Shown here: in pieces, positions 42,133 through 53,273 of the stretch
How the letters are laid out: every line of letters starts with the position of its first letter
Position numbering within the stretch: the first letter of the stretch is position 1
Assembly: GCF_003837805.1 (NCBI RefSeq)
Contig: NZ_RQIT01000017.1
Location: forward strand, 1 to 64,000
Origin: Bradyrhizobium sp. RP6
GTDB lineage: Bacteria > Pseudomonadota > Alphaproteobacteria > Rhizobiales > Xanthobacteraceae
Direction: 5' to 3'
DNA: 64,000 nt
Made by a program: the position numbers and the translations under genes
Notes under the pieces: generated by a model
What the model was told of the DNA's origin: nothing
Seen by the model: only the letters and a program-made list of their open reading frames with translations
Databases searched by the model: none

Positions 42133-43263
42133 ATGAATCCTGCCAATCTTCCCTTTGATTCCGAGGCGATGCTCGAGGGCCTGCGCGGCTGGGTCGAATG
42201 CGAAAGTCCGACCTGGGATGCAGGGGCCGTGGACCGCATGCTCGACATCGCAGCGCGGGATATGGCGATCATCGGTGCGACGATCGAGCGCATCGCGGGC
42301 CGCCAGGGCTTTGGCGGCGTCATCCGCGCGCGCTTTCCTCATCCCAAGCAGGGCGAGCCGGGCATCCTGATCGCCGGACACATGGATACCGTTCATCCGG
42401 TCGGCACCATCGAGAAGCTGAAATGGCGGCGCGAGGGCAACAAGTGCTATGGCCCCGGCATTTACGACATGAAGGGCGGTAATTACCTCTCGCTGGAAGC
42501 GATCCGGCAACTGGCGCGCGCGTCCTTCACCACACCGCTGCCGATCACCGTGCTGTTCACGCCGGATGAGGAAGTCGGCACGCCTTCGACGAGGGACATC
42601 ATCGAGGCGGAAGCGGCGCGCAACAAATACGTGCTGGTGCCCGAGCCCGGCCGCGCCGACAACGGTGTCACCACCGGACGTTACGCCATTGCCCGCTTCA
42701 ATCTCGAGGCGACGGGCCGGCCGAGCCACGCCGGCGCAACGCTATCGGCGGGACGCTCGGCGATCCGCGAGATGGCGCGGCAGATCCTCGCCATCGACGC
42801 GATGACGACGGAGGACTGCACCTTCTCGGTCGGCGTCGTCCACGGCGGACAATGGGTCAATTGCGTTGCAACGACCGCGACCGGCGAAGCGCTCTCCATG
42901 GCCAAGCGTCAGGCCGATCTCGACCGCGGTGTGGAGAGGATGCTGGCGCTGTCGGGCACCAGCAACGACGTCACGTTCAAGGTCACGCGCGGCGTGACGC
43001 GTCCGGTTTGGGAGCCGGATGCCGGCACGATGGCGCTCTATGAGAAGGCGCGCGGCATCGCCAAATCGCTCGGCGCGGAATTACCGCATGCAAGCTCCGG
43101 CGGCGGCTCCGACGGCAACTTCACCGGCGCGATGGGAATCCCGACGCTCGACGGCCTGGGCGTACGCGGCGGCAACGGCCACACGCTGGAGGAGTTCATC
43201 GAGGTCGATAGCCTGGTCGAGCGCGGCCGGCTGATGGCCGGATTGCTGGCGACGCTGGAGTAG
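42133..43263 (+). CDS. M20 family metallopeptidase (glutamate carboxypeptidase-like)
   Basis: A 376-residue zinc exopeptidase. Metal ligands and the catalytic acid sit in GHMDTVHPVG, YDMKGGNY, TPDEEVGTPS and VPEPGR, and the C-terminal histidine-region equivalent is in SSGGGSDGNF. A dimerisation domain with RPSHAGA lies between. By relation to CPG2 it would release a C-terminal amino acid from peptides or pteroyl-like conjugates. The start at ATG 42133 is chosen (frame open from 41971). A palindromic repeat and a glycine riboswitch follow. Confidence 0.9.
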   Translation: MNPANLPFDSEAMLEGLRGWVECESPTWDAGAVDRMLDIAARDMAIIGATIERIAGRQGFGGVIRARFPHPKQGEPGILIAGHMDTVHPVGTIEKLKWRREGNKCYGPGIYDMKGGNYLSLEAIRQLARASFTTPLPITVLFTPDEEVGTPSTRDIIEAEAARNKYVLVPEPGRADNGVTTGRYAIARFNLEATGRPSHAGATLSAGRSAIREMARQILAIDAMTTEDCTFSVGVVHGGQWVNCVATTATGEALSMAKRQADLDRGVERMLALSGTSNDVTFKVTRGVTRPVWEPDAGTMALYEKARGIAKSLGAELPHASSGGGSDGNFTGAMGIPTLDGLGVRGGNGHTLEEFIEVDSLVERGRLMAGLLATLE

Positions 43264-43267
43264 TAAA

Positions 43268-43314
43268 CTCGTCATTCCGGGTTCGATGCTGTCGCATCGC
43301 CCCGGGACGACGAG
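43268..43314. repeat. Palindromic intergenic repeat, family C
   Basis: CTCGTCATTCCGGG pairs with CCCGGGACGACGAG around a GATGC/GCATC inner stem. The same core (ATTCCGGGTTCGATGCTG) is at 63060-63103, and a shorter relative is at 47027-47068. Confidence 0.75.
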
Positions 43315-43404
43315 ACTGACTTCGCACTGCACAATAGCTCGGCAGTCACGGTCGAAATTTAGCCTTGTCTAAAAATGAGGCGTATCGTACTGCTCGGCCG
43401 TCCA

Positions 43405-43625
43405 CGCGACGATGCGGGAGAGACCGCGGCGAAGGCTTTCGGCTTTCGTTGCGGCGCCGACGGAGCAACCGCCCCGGAAACTCTCAGGCAAAAGGACCGT
43501 TTCGTCAGGACGATCTGGAGAGAGGCGGCGCGATTTCAGGCAATCGTGACGTCCACCGAAGGGGATAGTTCGTTGCGAGATCCGCAGCGGATCAAGCTCT
43601 CAGGTACCCGTGACAGATGGGGCGC
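43405..43625 (+). ncRNA. Tandem glycine riboswitch
   Basis: Two consecutive glycine aptamers. Aptamer 1 has GCGGGAGAGACC at 43414, then GCCGACGGAGCAACCGCC, and CTCTCAGGCAAAAGGACCG ending at 43499. Aptamer 2 has CTGGAGAGAGGC at 43515, CACCGAAGGGGATA near 43554, and CTCTCAGGTACCCGTGAC followed by AGATGGGG ending about 43622. These are the conserved GGGAGAG, CCGAAGG and CUCUCAGG elements of the gcvT motif, joined by a short linker. The riboswitch ends about 60 bases before the ATG of the D-amino-acid dehydrogenase gene. Glycine binding would normally switch expression on. Confidence 0.9.
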
Positions 43626-43685
43626 CGCCAACGGCTTTTGGCCGGCGGTTAGCCGACTCTAAACACGGGAGCCCCGAACCTCATC

Positions 43686-44987
43686 ATGACCCATATCGCC
43701 ATCATCGGCGCCGGCATCACCGGCGTGACGACCGCCTATGCCCTGCTCGAACGCGGCTTTGAGGTGACGGTGCTCGACAAGCACCGTTACGCCGCGATGG
43801 AGACGTCCTTCGCCAACGGCGGGCAGCTCTCCGCATCGAACGCCGAAGTGTGGAACAGCACGGCGACGATCCTGAAGGGCTTGCGCTGGATGTTCCGGCG
43901 CGACGCGCCGTTGCTGATGAACCCGCGGCCGAACTGGCACAAGTACTCGTGGATGAGCGAGTTCGTCGCCAACATCGGCAACTACCGCGCCAACACGATC
44001 GAGACCACGCGGCTCGCGATCGAAGCGCGCAGGCATCTGTTCGACATCGCGGCACGCGAAGGGATCGACTTCGATCTCGAACGCCGCGGCATCCTCCACA
44101 TCTATCGTGACAAGGCCGGCTTCGAATCCGGTCTGCGCGTCAACGCACTGCTGCAGGAAGGCGGCCTCGACCGCCGCCCGGTGACGTCAGAGGAAATCCG
44201 CAGCATCGAGCCGACACTGCGCAAGGACTATTATGGTGGCTTCTACACGCCGTCGGATGCGACCGGCGATATCCACAAGTTCACCCGCGGGCTGGCGGAA
44301 GCCTGCAAGCGGCGTGGCGCGACCTTCATCCACGAGGCCAATATCGATTCGATCGCGCGTGCCGGCAGCGGCTTCGTCATCGGCTGGGCCGATCTGGCCG
44401 CGAGCGACAGTGTGGGAGCCGGGCGCGGCGCACTGAACGTGGACGGCGTCGTGGTCTGCGCTGGCGTTGCGAGCCGTCACTTCGCCACCCTGCTCGACGA
44501 GCGCGTCAACGTCTATCCGGTGAAGGGCTACTCGATCACCGTGCAGCTCGACACCGCCGAAAGCCGTAACGCCACCCCGACGGTGAGCCTGCTCGACGAG
44601 GCCGCAAAGATCGTCACCAGCCGGCTCGGGGCCGACCGCTTTCGCGTCGCCGGCACCGCCGAGTTCAACGACTTCAATCGCGACATCCGCGCCGACCGCG
44701 TGCAGCCGCTGATCGACTGGGTGCGCAGCAACTTCCCTGCCGTCGAAACGTCGCGCGTCGTGCCGTGGGCTGGACTGCGCCCGATGATGCCGAACATGAT
44801 GCCGGTCGTGCGCGCAGGACGGATTCCGGGCGTGTTCTTCAACACCGGCCACGGCCATCTCGGCTGGACCCTGTCGGCAGCAACGGCGCAGATGGTCGCT
44901 CAGACCATCGACGGCTGGCGCGGCCTCAACGCTCCACCGACGGCACCTTCACTTGGGGTTGAGCGTGAACTGCGACATGCATCCTGA
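43686..44987 (+). CDS. FAD-dependent D-amino acid dehydrogenase / glycine oxidase-type oxidoreductase (DadA-like)
   Basis: A 433-residue flavoprotein that deaminates a D-amino acid or glycine to the oxo acid and ammonia. The FAD turn is IIGAGITGVTTAYALLERG, followed by SFANGGQLSASNAEVW, a DadA hallmark. The C-terminal substrate and FAD region is WAGLRPMMPNMMPVV and GHGHLGWTLSAATAQ. The tandem glycine riboswitch just upstream suggests that glycine, or a mixture with it, is a physiological substrate or signal. Peptide permease genes follow after 176 bases. Confidence 0.92.
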   Translation: MTHIAIIGAGITGVTTAYALLERGFEVTVLDKHRYAAMETSFANGGQLSASNAEVWNSTATILKGLRWMFRRDAPLLMNPRPNWHKYSWMSEFVANIGNYRANTIETTRLAIEARRHLFDIAAREGIDFDLERRGILHIYRDKAGFESGLRVNALLQEGGLDRRPVTSEEIRSIEPTLRKDYYGGFYTPSDATGDIHKFTRGLAEACKRRGATFIHEANIDSIARAGSGFVIGWADLAASDSVGAGRGALNVDGVVVCAGVASRHFATLLDERVNVYPVKGYSITVQLDTAESRNATPTVSLLDEAAKIVTSRLGADRFRVAGTAEFNDFNRDIRADRVQPLIDWVRSNFPAVETSRVVPWAGLRPMMPNMMPVVRAGRIPGVFFNTGHGHLGWTLSAATAQMVAQTIDGWRGLNAPPTAPSLGVERELRHAS

Positions 44988-45163
44988 GTGGTCGATATCG
45001 GAGACATGCCGGCCTCTTGCGACGGCGCAGCCCTTGGCACACAATTTGCCCTAAGGGACGGCGTCTCCAGCGGCCTTTCCAGCCCAAGTGTTAGGCATGA
45101 TAGACACGACAGAGTTCACGGGAGCCTCGATGTTCCACACGTTCGGTAGCCGGAGATAAGTGC

Positions 45164-46105
45164 ATGCTGGGTTATCTAATTCGCCGCGTTCTGGCCGCGG
45201 TGCCCGTGATGGGCGTCGTCGCGCTGTTCGTGTTCCTGCTTCTGCGGCTGACGCCCGGCGATCCCGCCGCGATTCTCGCCGGCGACAACGCAACTCCGGA
45301 ACGGCTCGAGCGCATCCGCACCTCGCTCGGCCTGAACGAGCCCCTGATCGTGCAGTTCATCACCTGGGTGAACAAGCTTCTGCACGGCGACCTCGGGACA
45401 TCGCTGATCTCGAACCTGCCGGTGATGAAGATGATCGGCCAGCGCGTCGAGCCGTCGATCTCGATCGCGCTGTCGACCATCATCCTCGCCGTGATCGTCG
45501 CCGTTCCCTTGGGGGTGATCGCGGCCTGGAAGCACGGCACCTGGATCGATCGCTTCGTGATGGGTCTGTCCGTGCTCGGCTTCTCGGTCCCGGTGTTCGT
45601 GGTCGGCTATGTCCTGATCCAGATTTTCGCCATCGACCTGCGCTGGGTGCCGGTGCAGGGCTTCCGCAGCATCTCGAACGGCTTCGGGCCGTTCTTCGAG
45701 CGCATCATCCTGCCGACCTGCGCACTGTCCTTCATCTACATCGCCCTGATCGCGCGCATGACGCGCGCGGCGATGCTCGACGTGCTCGGCGAGGACTATG
45801 TCCGTACCGCGCGCGCCAAAGGCATCAACGAGGTCGCGGTGATGATGCGCCATGCGCTGCGCAACGCCGCGGTGCCCGTGATCACCGTGATCGGCACCGG
45901 CTTTGCGCTGTTGATCTCCGGCGTCGTCGTCACCGAGAGCGTGTTCAACATCCCCGGCATCGGCCGCCTTACCGTGGATGCGGTGCTGGCGCGCGACTAT
46001 CCGGTGATCCAGGCGATGATCCTCCTGACGTCGCTGATCTATGTCGTCGTCAATCTTCTCATCGACGTCGCCTACACCCTGCTCGATCCCCGGATCCGGT
46101 ACTGA
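45164..46105 (+). CDS. Peptide ABC transporter permease, DppB type
   Basis: A 313-residue inner-membrane permease with six hydrophobic segments. The opening LIRRVLAAVPVMGVVALFVF, the RLTPGDPA loop, and the conserved LIARMTRAAMLDVLGEDYVRTARAKG cytoplasmic loop define the DppB/OppB family. The next gene, DppC-like, begins 21 bases later. Confidence 0.93.
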   Translation: MLGYLIRRVLAAVPVMGVVALFVFLLLRLTPGDPAAILAGDNATPERLERIRTSLGLNEPLIVQFITWVNKLLHGDLGTSLISNLPVMKMIGQRVEPSISIALSTIILAVIVAVPLGVIAAWKHGTWIDRFVMGLSVLGFSVPVFVVGYVLIQIFAIDLRWVPVQGFRSISNGFGPFFERIILPTCALSFIYIALIARMTRAAMLDVLGEDYVRTARAKGINEVAVMMRHALRNAAVPVITVIGTGFALLISGVVVTESVFNIPGIGRLTVDAVLARDYPVIQAMILLTSLIYVVVNLLIDVAYTLLDPRIRY

Positions 46106-46126
46106 GGCAAGGATACAAGGACAAAC

Positions 46127-47014
46127 ATGTCAGTCGATACCCTTCCCCAGTCGTCCATTCCGATCACGTCGCCGCTGCGGCCGCGATTCGGATTCCTCAC
46201 CTCGACGCCCATCATTGCGACCGCGACGGTCCTTCTCACGCTGGTCGTGGTGATCTCGATCCTGGCGCCGCTGATCGCGCCCCACGATCCGATCCAGCTC
46301 GCGCCGTCGCAGCGGCTCAAGCCCTCCTCTGCACAATTCCTGCTTGGCACCGACGCCTACGGCCGTGACCTGTTGTCGCGCGTGATCTATGGCGGCCGAA
46401 TCTCGCTTCTGATCGGCATCGGCTCGGCGATCCTGTCGATCGCCATCGGACTCGCGATCGGCCTCGTCTCAGGGTTCTTCAAGCTGGTCGATTCCGTCCT
46501 GATGCGCGTCATGGACGGCCTGATGGCGATGCCGAGCATCCTGCTCGCGATCGCCGTGGTCTCGCTGTCCGGTGCCAGCCTCTGGACCGTGTTGATCGCG
46601 ATCACGATCCCTGAGATTCCGCGGGTGGCGCGCCTGGTACGTTCGGTCGTGCTGTCGGCGCGCGAGGAGCCTTACGTGGAGGCCGCCATCTCGGTCGGCT
46701 CCAGCCTGCCGAAGATCATGTGGCGCCACCTGATGCCGAACACGGTCGCACCGCTGATCGTCCAGGGCACCTATGTCTGCGCGAGCGCCATTCTCACCGA
46801 GGCCATCCTCTCCTTCCTCGGCGCCGGCATCTCGCCGGAGACGCCGACCTGGGGCAACATCATGGCCGAGGGCCGCCAGTACTTCCAGATCAAGCCGTCG
46901 CTGATCTTCTGGCCGGGCCTTTTGCTCTCGATCGCCATCCTCAGCATCAACCTGATCGGCGACGCCGCCCGCGACGCACTCGATCCGCGCATGAAGCAGC
47001 GGGAGGGGAAGTGA
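46127..47014 (+). CDS. Peptide ABC transporter permease, DppC type
   Basis: A 295-residue permease, partner of DppB. Landmarks are FLLGTDAYGRDLLSRVIYGGR after the first helix and the EAA-type loop EPYVEAAISVGSSLPKIMWRHLMPN. A palindromic repeat fills the 67-base gap to the ATPase gene. Confidence 0.93.
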   Translation: MSVDTLPQSSIPITSPLRPRFGFLTSTPIIATATVLLTLVVVISILAPLIAPHDPIQLAPSQRLKPSSAQFLLGTDAYGRDLLSRVIYGGRISLLIGIGSAILSIAIGLAIGLVSGFFKLVDSVLMRVMDGLMAMPSILLAIAVVSLSGASLWTVLIAITIPEIPRVARLVRSVVLSAREEPYVEAAISVGSSLPKIMWRHLMPNTVAPLIVQGTYVCASAILTEAILSFLGAGISPETPTWGNIMAEGRQYFQIKPSLIFWPGLLLSIAILSINLIGDAARDALDPRMKQREGK

Positions 47015-47026
47015 AATCCTTTACTC

Positions 47027-47068
47027 CGTCGTTCCGGGGCGCTGCGGAGCACCGAACCCGGAACGACG
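47027..47068. repeat. Palindromic intergenic repeat inside the peptide transporter operon
   Basis: CGTCGTTCCGGGGC pairs with the segment ending CCCGGAACGACG. It is related to the repeats at 43268 and 63017 and lies between dppC and the ATPase gene without breaking the operon. Confidence 0.65.
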
Positions 47069-47081
47069 TTGGAGACATTGC

Positions 47082-48731
<1,650 letters not shown>

Positions 48732-48746
48732 CAACACTCACGGTAT

Positions 48747-48869
48747 CGTCCCTGCGAACGCAGGGACCCATACCGCGGAGTCTATCCTTCGCGTGCGGCG
48801 TTAATCCCGAACGACCAGCATTCGCCAAACTCTTTCCTGGGGTTATGGGTCCCTGCGTTCGCAGGGACG
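48747..48869. repeat. Inverted repeat with 26-bp arms
   Basis: CGTCCCTGCGAACGCAGGGA plus CCCATA at 48747-48772 is the reverse complement of TATGGG plus TCCCTGCGTTCGCAGGGACG at 48844-48869. The arms, each itself palindromic, bracket about 70 bases between the ATPase and the M81 peptidase genes. Confidence 0.85.
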
Positions 48870-49027
48870 ACATGGAGAGCTTGGATGCACCGCTACTCAC
48901 GACACTCACCGCATCCGCAGCATTCCCAAAACAGCTTGAGGCCATGCACGGCGCGATGGCCTCTCACCTTGCTCTCTCCTCAGAGCCAAGGCTAACGTCG
49001 CGCACTTTCAAATCTGGACTTGAATTG

Positions 49028-50533
49028 ATGACACGCATCGCCATCGGCGGCTTCCTGCACGAGACCAACACGTTCGCTCCGACCAAGGCGACATTTGCGG
49101 ACTTCCAGCATGGCGGCGGCTGGCCGGCGATGACGGAAGGCGCCGACGTGCTGAAGGTGATGCGGCGCATCAATGTCGGCCTCGCCGGCTTCGTCGACAG
49201 TGCTGCGGCCAGCGGCTGGGAACTCGTTCCGACGATTGCCTGCGGGGCGAGCCCCTCCGCACACGTCACCAAGGACGCCTTCGAACGCATCGTGAAGGTG
49301 ATGGTCGACGGCATCGCCGCCGCCGGGCCGATCGATGCAGTCTATCTCGACCTGCACGGCGCCATGGTGACGGAGCATCTCGATGATGGCGAGGGCGAGA
49401 TCCTGGCGCGCGTGCGCCGCGTCATCGGCAAGGATGTTCCGCTCGTCACCAGCCTCGATCTCCATGCCAACGTCACGCCCGAGATGATCGCGCATGCGGA
49501 CGCGTTGATCGCCTACCGCACCTATCCGCATGTCGACATGGCCGAGACCGGCCGCGCCTGCGCAAGGCATCTGGCGCTGCTGCTGCAGACGAAGCAGCGC
49601 TTCGCAAAGGCGTTCCGGCAATTGCCGTTCCTGATCCCGATCAGCTGGCAATGCACCAACGATGAGCCGACCAAAGGCATCTACGAAAAGCTTGCCGCGC
49701 TGGAGGGCGATGCGGTCCCGACACTCTCTTTCGCGCCCGGCTTCCCGGCCGCGGATTTCCGCGATTGCGGGCCGAGCGTATTCGCCTATGGCAAGACGCA
49801 AGCGGATGCCGACCGCGCAGCCGATGCGATCGTGAAGCTGATCGAAAGCCACGAGGACGATTTCGACGGCAAGATCTGGTCGCCTGACGATGGCGTGCGC
49901 CATGCCATGGAACTTTCGCAGAATGCGAGCAAGCCGATCATTATCGCCGACACCCAGGACAATCCCGGCGCCGGCGGCGATTCCGACACGACAGGCATGC
50001 TGCGCGCGCTGGTGCGCAACAAGGCGAGCGCGGCGACCGGCGCGATCTACGATCCGGAATCGGCCAGGGCCGCGCATGCGGCCGGCGTCGGCGCCAGCGT
50101 GACGCTCTCGCTCGGCGGCAAGTCCGGCATTCCCGGCGATGAGCCCTATCGCGAGACCTTCGTGGTCGAAAAGCTCTCCGACGGCCGCTTCATCGCGCCC
50201 GGCCCCTATTACGGCGGCCGCGAGATGGAGATGGGACCGTCCGCCTGCCTGCGCATCGGCGACGTCCGCGTGGTCGTTTCTTCGCACAAGGCGCAGCTCG
50301 CCGACCAGGCGATGTACCGCTATGTCGGCATCGAGCCGACCGCGCAGAAGATCCTGGTCAACAAGAGCTCGGTGCATTTCCGCGCCGATTTCGAGCCGAT
50401 CGCCGAGAAGCTGATGATCTGCGCCGCCCCCGGCGCAATGCCGGCCGACACCGCTTCCCTGCCCTGGACGCGGCTGCGGCCGGGCATCCGCATCAAACCG
50501 AACGGCCCTGTTTTCGATCCTTCTTCACGCTAA
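49028..50533 (+). CDS. M81 family metallopeptidase (MlrC-like)
   Basis: A 501-residue cytoplasmic zinc peptidase. The opening IAIGGFLHETNTFAP is the metal-site signature of the MlrC family, and VYLDLHGAMVTEHLDDGEGE follows. MlrC finishes breakdown of linearised microcystin, cutting at a non-standard residue; here the context is a peptide importer and further amidases. The frame is open from 48845, but ATG 49028 fits the family start. The next gene starts 13 bases later. Confidence 0.92.
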   Translation: MTRIAIGGFLHETNTFAPTKATFADFQHGGGWPAMTEGADVLKVMRRINVGLAGFVDSAAASGWELVPTIACGASPSAHVTKDAFERIVKVMVDGIAAAGPIDAVYLDLHGAMVTEHLDDGEGEILARVRRVIGKDVPLVTSLDLHANVTPEMIAHADALIAYRTYPHVDMAETGRACARHLALLLQTKQRFAKAFRQLPFLIPISWQCTNDEPTKGIYEKLAALEGDAVPTLSFAPGFPAADFRDCGPSVFAYGKTQADADRAADAIVKLIESHEDDFDGKIWSPDDGVRHAMELSQNASKPIIIADTQDNPGAGGDSDTTGMLRALVRNKASAATGAIYDPESARAAHAAGVGASVTLSLGGKSGIPGDEPYRETFVVEKLSDGRFIAPGPYYGGREMEMGPSACLRIGDVRVVVSSHKAQLADQAMYRYVGIEPTAQKILVNKSSVHFRADFEPIAEKLMICAAPGAMPADTASLPWTRLRPGIRIKPNGPVFDPSSR

Positions 50534-50546
50534 CTGGACAGGACAC

Positions 50547-51719
50547 ATGCCCACGATCGACCGCATCGACGGCTACGCCGACGAACTCACCGCTATCAGG
50601 CGCGACCTCCACGCTCACCCCGAGATCGGCTTCGAGGAAGTGCGCACCTCCGGCATCGTCGCCGACAAGCTGAAGAGCTGGGGCATCGAGGTGCATCGCG
50701 GCCTCGGCGGCACCGGCGTGATCGGCGTCATCAAGGGCAAGGGTTCGAGCGGCAAGCGCATCGGCCTGCGCGCCGACATGGACGCGCTGCCGATGGAGGA
50801 GAACACCAATCTGAAGTGGAGTTCGAAGATCCCCGGCCGCTTCCACGGCTGCGGCCATGACGGCCACACCACCATGCTGCTCGGGACCGCGCGCTATCTC
50901 GCCGAGACCAGGAACTTCGACGGCACCGTGCACCTGATCTTCCAGCCGGCCGAGGAAGGCCTCGGCGGCGCCCGCGCCATGATCAAGGACGGCCTGTTCG
51001 AGAAGTTTCCCTGCGACGAGCTCTACGGCCTGCACAACGCGCCCGACCTCAACCACGGTGAGATCGCGATCCTGCCCGGCCCCGCGATGGCCAGCGCCGA
51101 CTTCTTCGACCTCCGCATCACCGGCTACGGCGCGCATGGCGCGATGCCCGAACGCTCCAAGGACGCGGTGATCATCGCGACCACGCTGGCGCAGGCGATT
51201 CAGACCATCGTCAGCCGCAACGTCGAGCCGCTGCAGGCCGCCGTGATCTCGATCACCCAGATTCACGCCGGTTCCGCCTACAACGTCATTCCCGGCGACG
51301 CGCATCTTTGCGGCACCATCCGCACCTTCTCGAAAGAAGTCCGCACCCTGATCGCCGAGCGCATCCGGACCATCTGCGCCGGAATCGCGAGCGCCTATAG
51401 CTGCGTGATCGACGTCGACATCCGCGACACCTTCGACGTGCTGGTCAACCAGGCCGAGCAGTCCAAGGTGGTCGAGGAGGTCGCGCGCACCATCGTCGAT
51501 CCCGCCAACGTGATCACCCGTACTCAACCGAAGATGGGCAGCGAGGATTTTGCCGACATGCTGCAGACCGTCCCCGGCGCGTATTTCTGGGTTGGCCATG
51601 ACGGCTCGGTGCCCGTGCACAATCCCGGCTTCGTGCTCGACGACAAGATCCTGCCGATCGGCGCCAGCATGTTCGCCCGCATCATCGAGACGCGCATGCC
51701 GGTGGGTGGCAATGCATAA
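50547..51719 (+). CDS. M20 family amidohydrolase (hippurate hydrolase-like)
   Basis: A 390-residue enzyme of the AmhX/HipO group. The metal-site segments are LRADMDALPMEE, GCGHDGHTTMLLG, QPAEEGLGGARAM and YGLHNAPDLNHG. Such enzymes remove an N-acyl group from amino acids. It begins 13 bases after the M81 peptidase, and its stop overlaps the next start by 8 bases (ATGCATAA), showing translational coupling. Confidence 0.93.
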   Translation: MPTIDRIDGYADELTAIRRDLHAHPEIGFEEVRTSGIVADKLKSWGIEVHRGLGGTGVIGVIKGKGSSGKRIGLRADMDALPMEENTNLKWSSKIPGRFHGCGHDGHTTMLLGTARYLAETRNFDGTVHLIFQPAEEGLGGARAMIKDGLFEKFPCDELYGLHNAPDLNHGEIAILPGPAMASADFFDLRITGYGAHGAMPERSKDAVIIATTLAQAIQTIVSRNVEPLQAAVISITQIHAGSAYNVIPGDAHLCGTIRTFSKEVRTLIAERIRTICAGIASAYSCVIDVDIRDTFDVLVNQAEQSKVVEEVARTIVDPANVITRTQPKMGSEDFADMLQTVPGAYFWVGHDGSVPVHNPGFVLDDKILPIGASMFARIIETRMPVGGNA

Positions 51720-53133
51720 AAAGAGCGTCGAAGAGGCGGTCACCTCGCTGCACGATCTGTCCGCGGTCGATCTGATCGCGGGCTATCGTGCAAAGCAGTT
51801 CTCGCCGAGCGAGGTGCTGGAGGATTTGCTCGCGCACGTCGCTGCGTGGGAGCCGCACCTCAAGGCACTCTATGCGTTCGATCCCGATGGCGCGCGCGAG
51901 GCTGCAAAGGCCTCGACCGCGCGCTGGACTGGCGGCGAGCCGTCCGGCGCGCTGGACGGCGTCCCTGTCACGGTGAAGGACAACATCGCAACCAAGGGCG
52001 TGCCGGTGCCGCTGGGCGCGGCCAGTGTCAAGCTCGTGCCGGCCGAGAAGGATGCCCCGCCGGCTGCGCGGCTGCGCGAGGCCGGCGCGATCATCTTCGC
52101 CAAGACCACCATGCCCGATTACGGCATGCTGTCCTCCGGTCTCTCCAGCTTCCATGCGCTGGCGCGCAATCCCTGGGACCTCTCCAGGAATCCCGGCGGC
52201 TCCAGCGCAGGCGCCGGCGCTGCCGCGGCGGCCGGCTACGGTCCCTTGCATCTCGGCACCGATATCGGCGGCTCGGTGCGCCTGCCCGCCGGCTGGTGCG
52301 GCCTCGTCGGCCTGAAACCGAGCTTCGGCCGCGTGCCGATCGATCCCACCTATGTCGGCCGCGTCGCCGGTCCCATGACCCGCACGGTCGATGATTGCGC
52401 GCTGATGATGAGCGCGATCGCAAAGCCCGACCGGCGCGACGGCATGAGCCTGCCGGCCGAACCTCTCAACTGGAAGGGGCTGGAGAAGTCGCCGCGAAAA
52501 CTGCGCATCGGCCTGATGCTCGATCCCGGCTGCGGACTGCCGCTGGAGAAACCGGTGCGCGAGGTCGCGGTGAAGGCGGCGAAGGCGTTCGAATCCGCAG
52601 GCGCCGTCGTGACCGAGGTCGAGGGCATCCTCACCCGCGAGATGCTCGACGGCCTCGACAATTTCTGGCGCGCGCGGATGTGGGACGATCTGTCGAAACT
52701 GACGCCGGCCGAGCAGGCAAAGGTGCTGCCCTATATCTTCGAGTGGGGCGAGTCCGGCGCCAAGCTGTCGGGCGTCGACGTGATCCGCGGCTTCAACCAG
52801 ACCATGGCGATCCGCGCAGCGGCGTCAAAGCTGTTCTGCGAGCTCGACTACGTGATCTCGCCGACTGCGCCGAACGTGAACTATCCGGCGGAATGGGCCT
52901 CGCCGACGAACGATCCCATGAAGCCGTTCGAGCACATCGCCTATACCGTGCCGTGGAATATGTCGGAGAACCCCGCGATCTCCGTCAATGGCGGCTTCGA
53001 TGCCAAGGGCTTTCCGATCGGCGTGCAGATCGTCGGCCGACGCTTCGACGACATCGGCGTGCTCGGCATGGCCAAGGCGTTCGAGGGCCTGCGTGGCCCG
53101 CAGCGGCCCTGGCCCAAGCCGCCGACGAAGTAG
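51712..53133 (+). CDS. Amidase (amidase signature family)
   Basis: A 473-residue Ser-cisSer-Lys hydrolase that splits amides into acid and ammonia or amine. The triad is visible as K89 (VTVKDN), S164/S165 (GGSSAG) and S188 (GTDIGGSVR). The start at ATG 51712 overlaps the preceding stop; the frame extends upstream only as a shadow of the M20 gene. It ends the tightly coupled set 49028-53133. Confidence 0.93.
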   Translation: MHKKSVEEAVTSLHDLSAVDLIAGYRAKQFSPSEVLEDLLAHVAAWEPHLKALYAFDPDGAREAAKASTARWTGGEPSGALDGVPVTVKDNIATKGVPVPLGAASVKLVPAEKDAPPAARLREAGAIIFAKTTMPDYGMLSSGLSSFHALARNPWDLSRNPGGSSAGAGAAAAAGYGPLHLGTDIGGSVRLPAGWCGLVGLKPSFGRVPIDPTYVGRVAGPMTRTVDDCALMMSAIAKPDRRDGMSLPAEPLNWKGLEKSPRKLRIGLMLDPGCGLPLEKPVREVAVKAAKAFESAGAVVTEVEGILTREMLDGLDNFWRARMWDDLSKLTPAEQAKVLPYIFEWGESGAKLSGVDVIRGFNQTMAIRAAASKLFCELDYVISPTAPNVNYPAEWASPTNDPMKPFEHIAYTVPWNMSENPAISVNGGFDAKGFPIGVQIVGRRFDDIGVLGMAKAFEGLRGPQRPWPKPPTK

Positions 53134-53162
53134 CGACGCGCATCTAGCGTCTCAACACAACT

Positions 53163-53238
53163 CGTCATGCGCGGGCTCGATCCGCGCATCCATCCTCTTC
53201 AAAAAAGATGGATTGCCGGGTCAAGCCCGGCAATGACA
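53163..53238. repeat. Palindromic intergenic repeat, family D
   Basis: CGTCATGCGCGGGCTCGATC is followed by an AT-poor loop and TTGCCGGGTCAAGCCCGGCA plus ATGACAG. It fills the gap between amidase and crotonase. The Tcc/GG pattern is the one typical of Bradyrhizobium intergenic repeats. Confidence 0.65.
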
Positions 53239-53273
53239 GAATTGATTCAAGAATGACAAGGAAGGAAACAACC

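Noticed and set aside
43626-43650. Intrinsic terminator as riboswitch expression platform
   Set aside because: CCGCC and GGCGG can pair, but there is no T-run, so a translation-level or other mechanism is as likely; the platform is not called.
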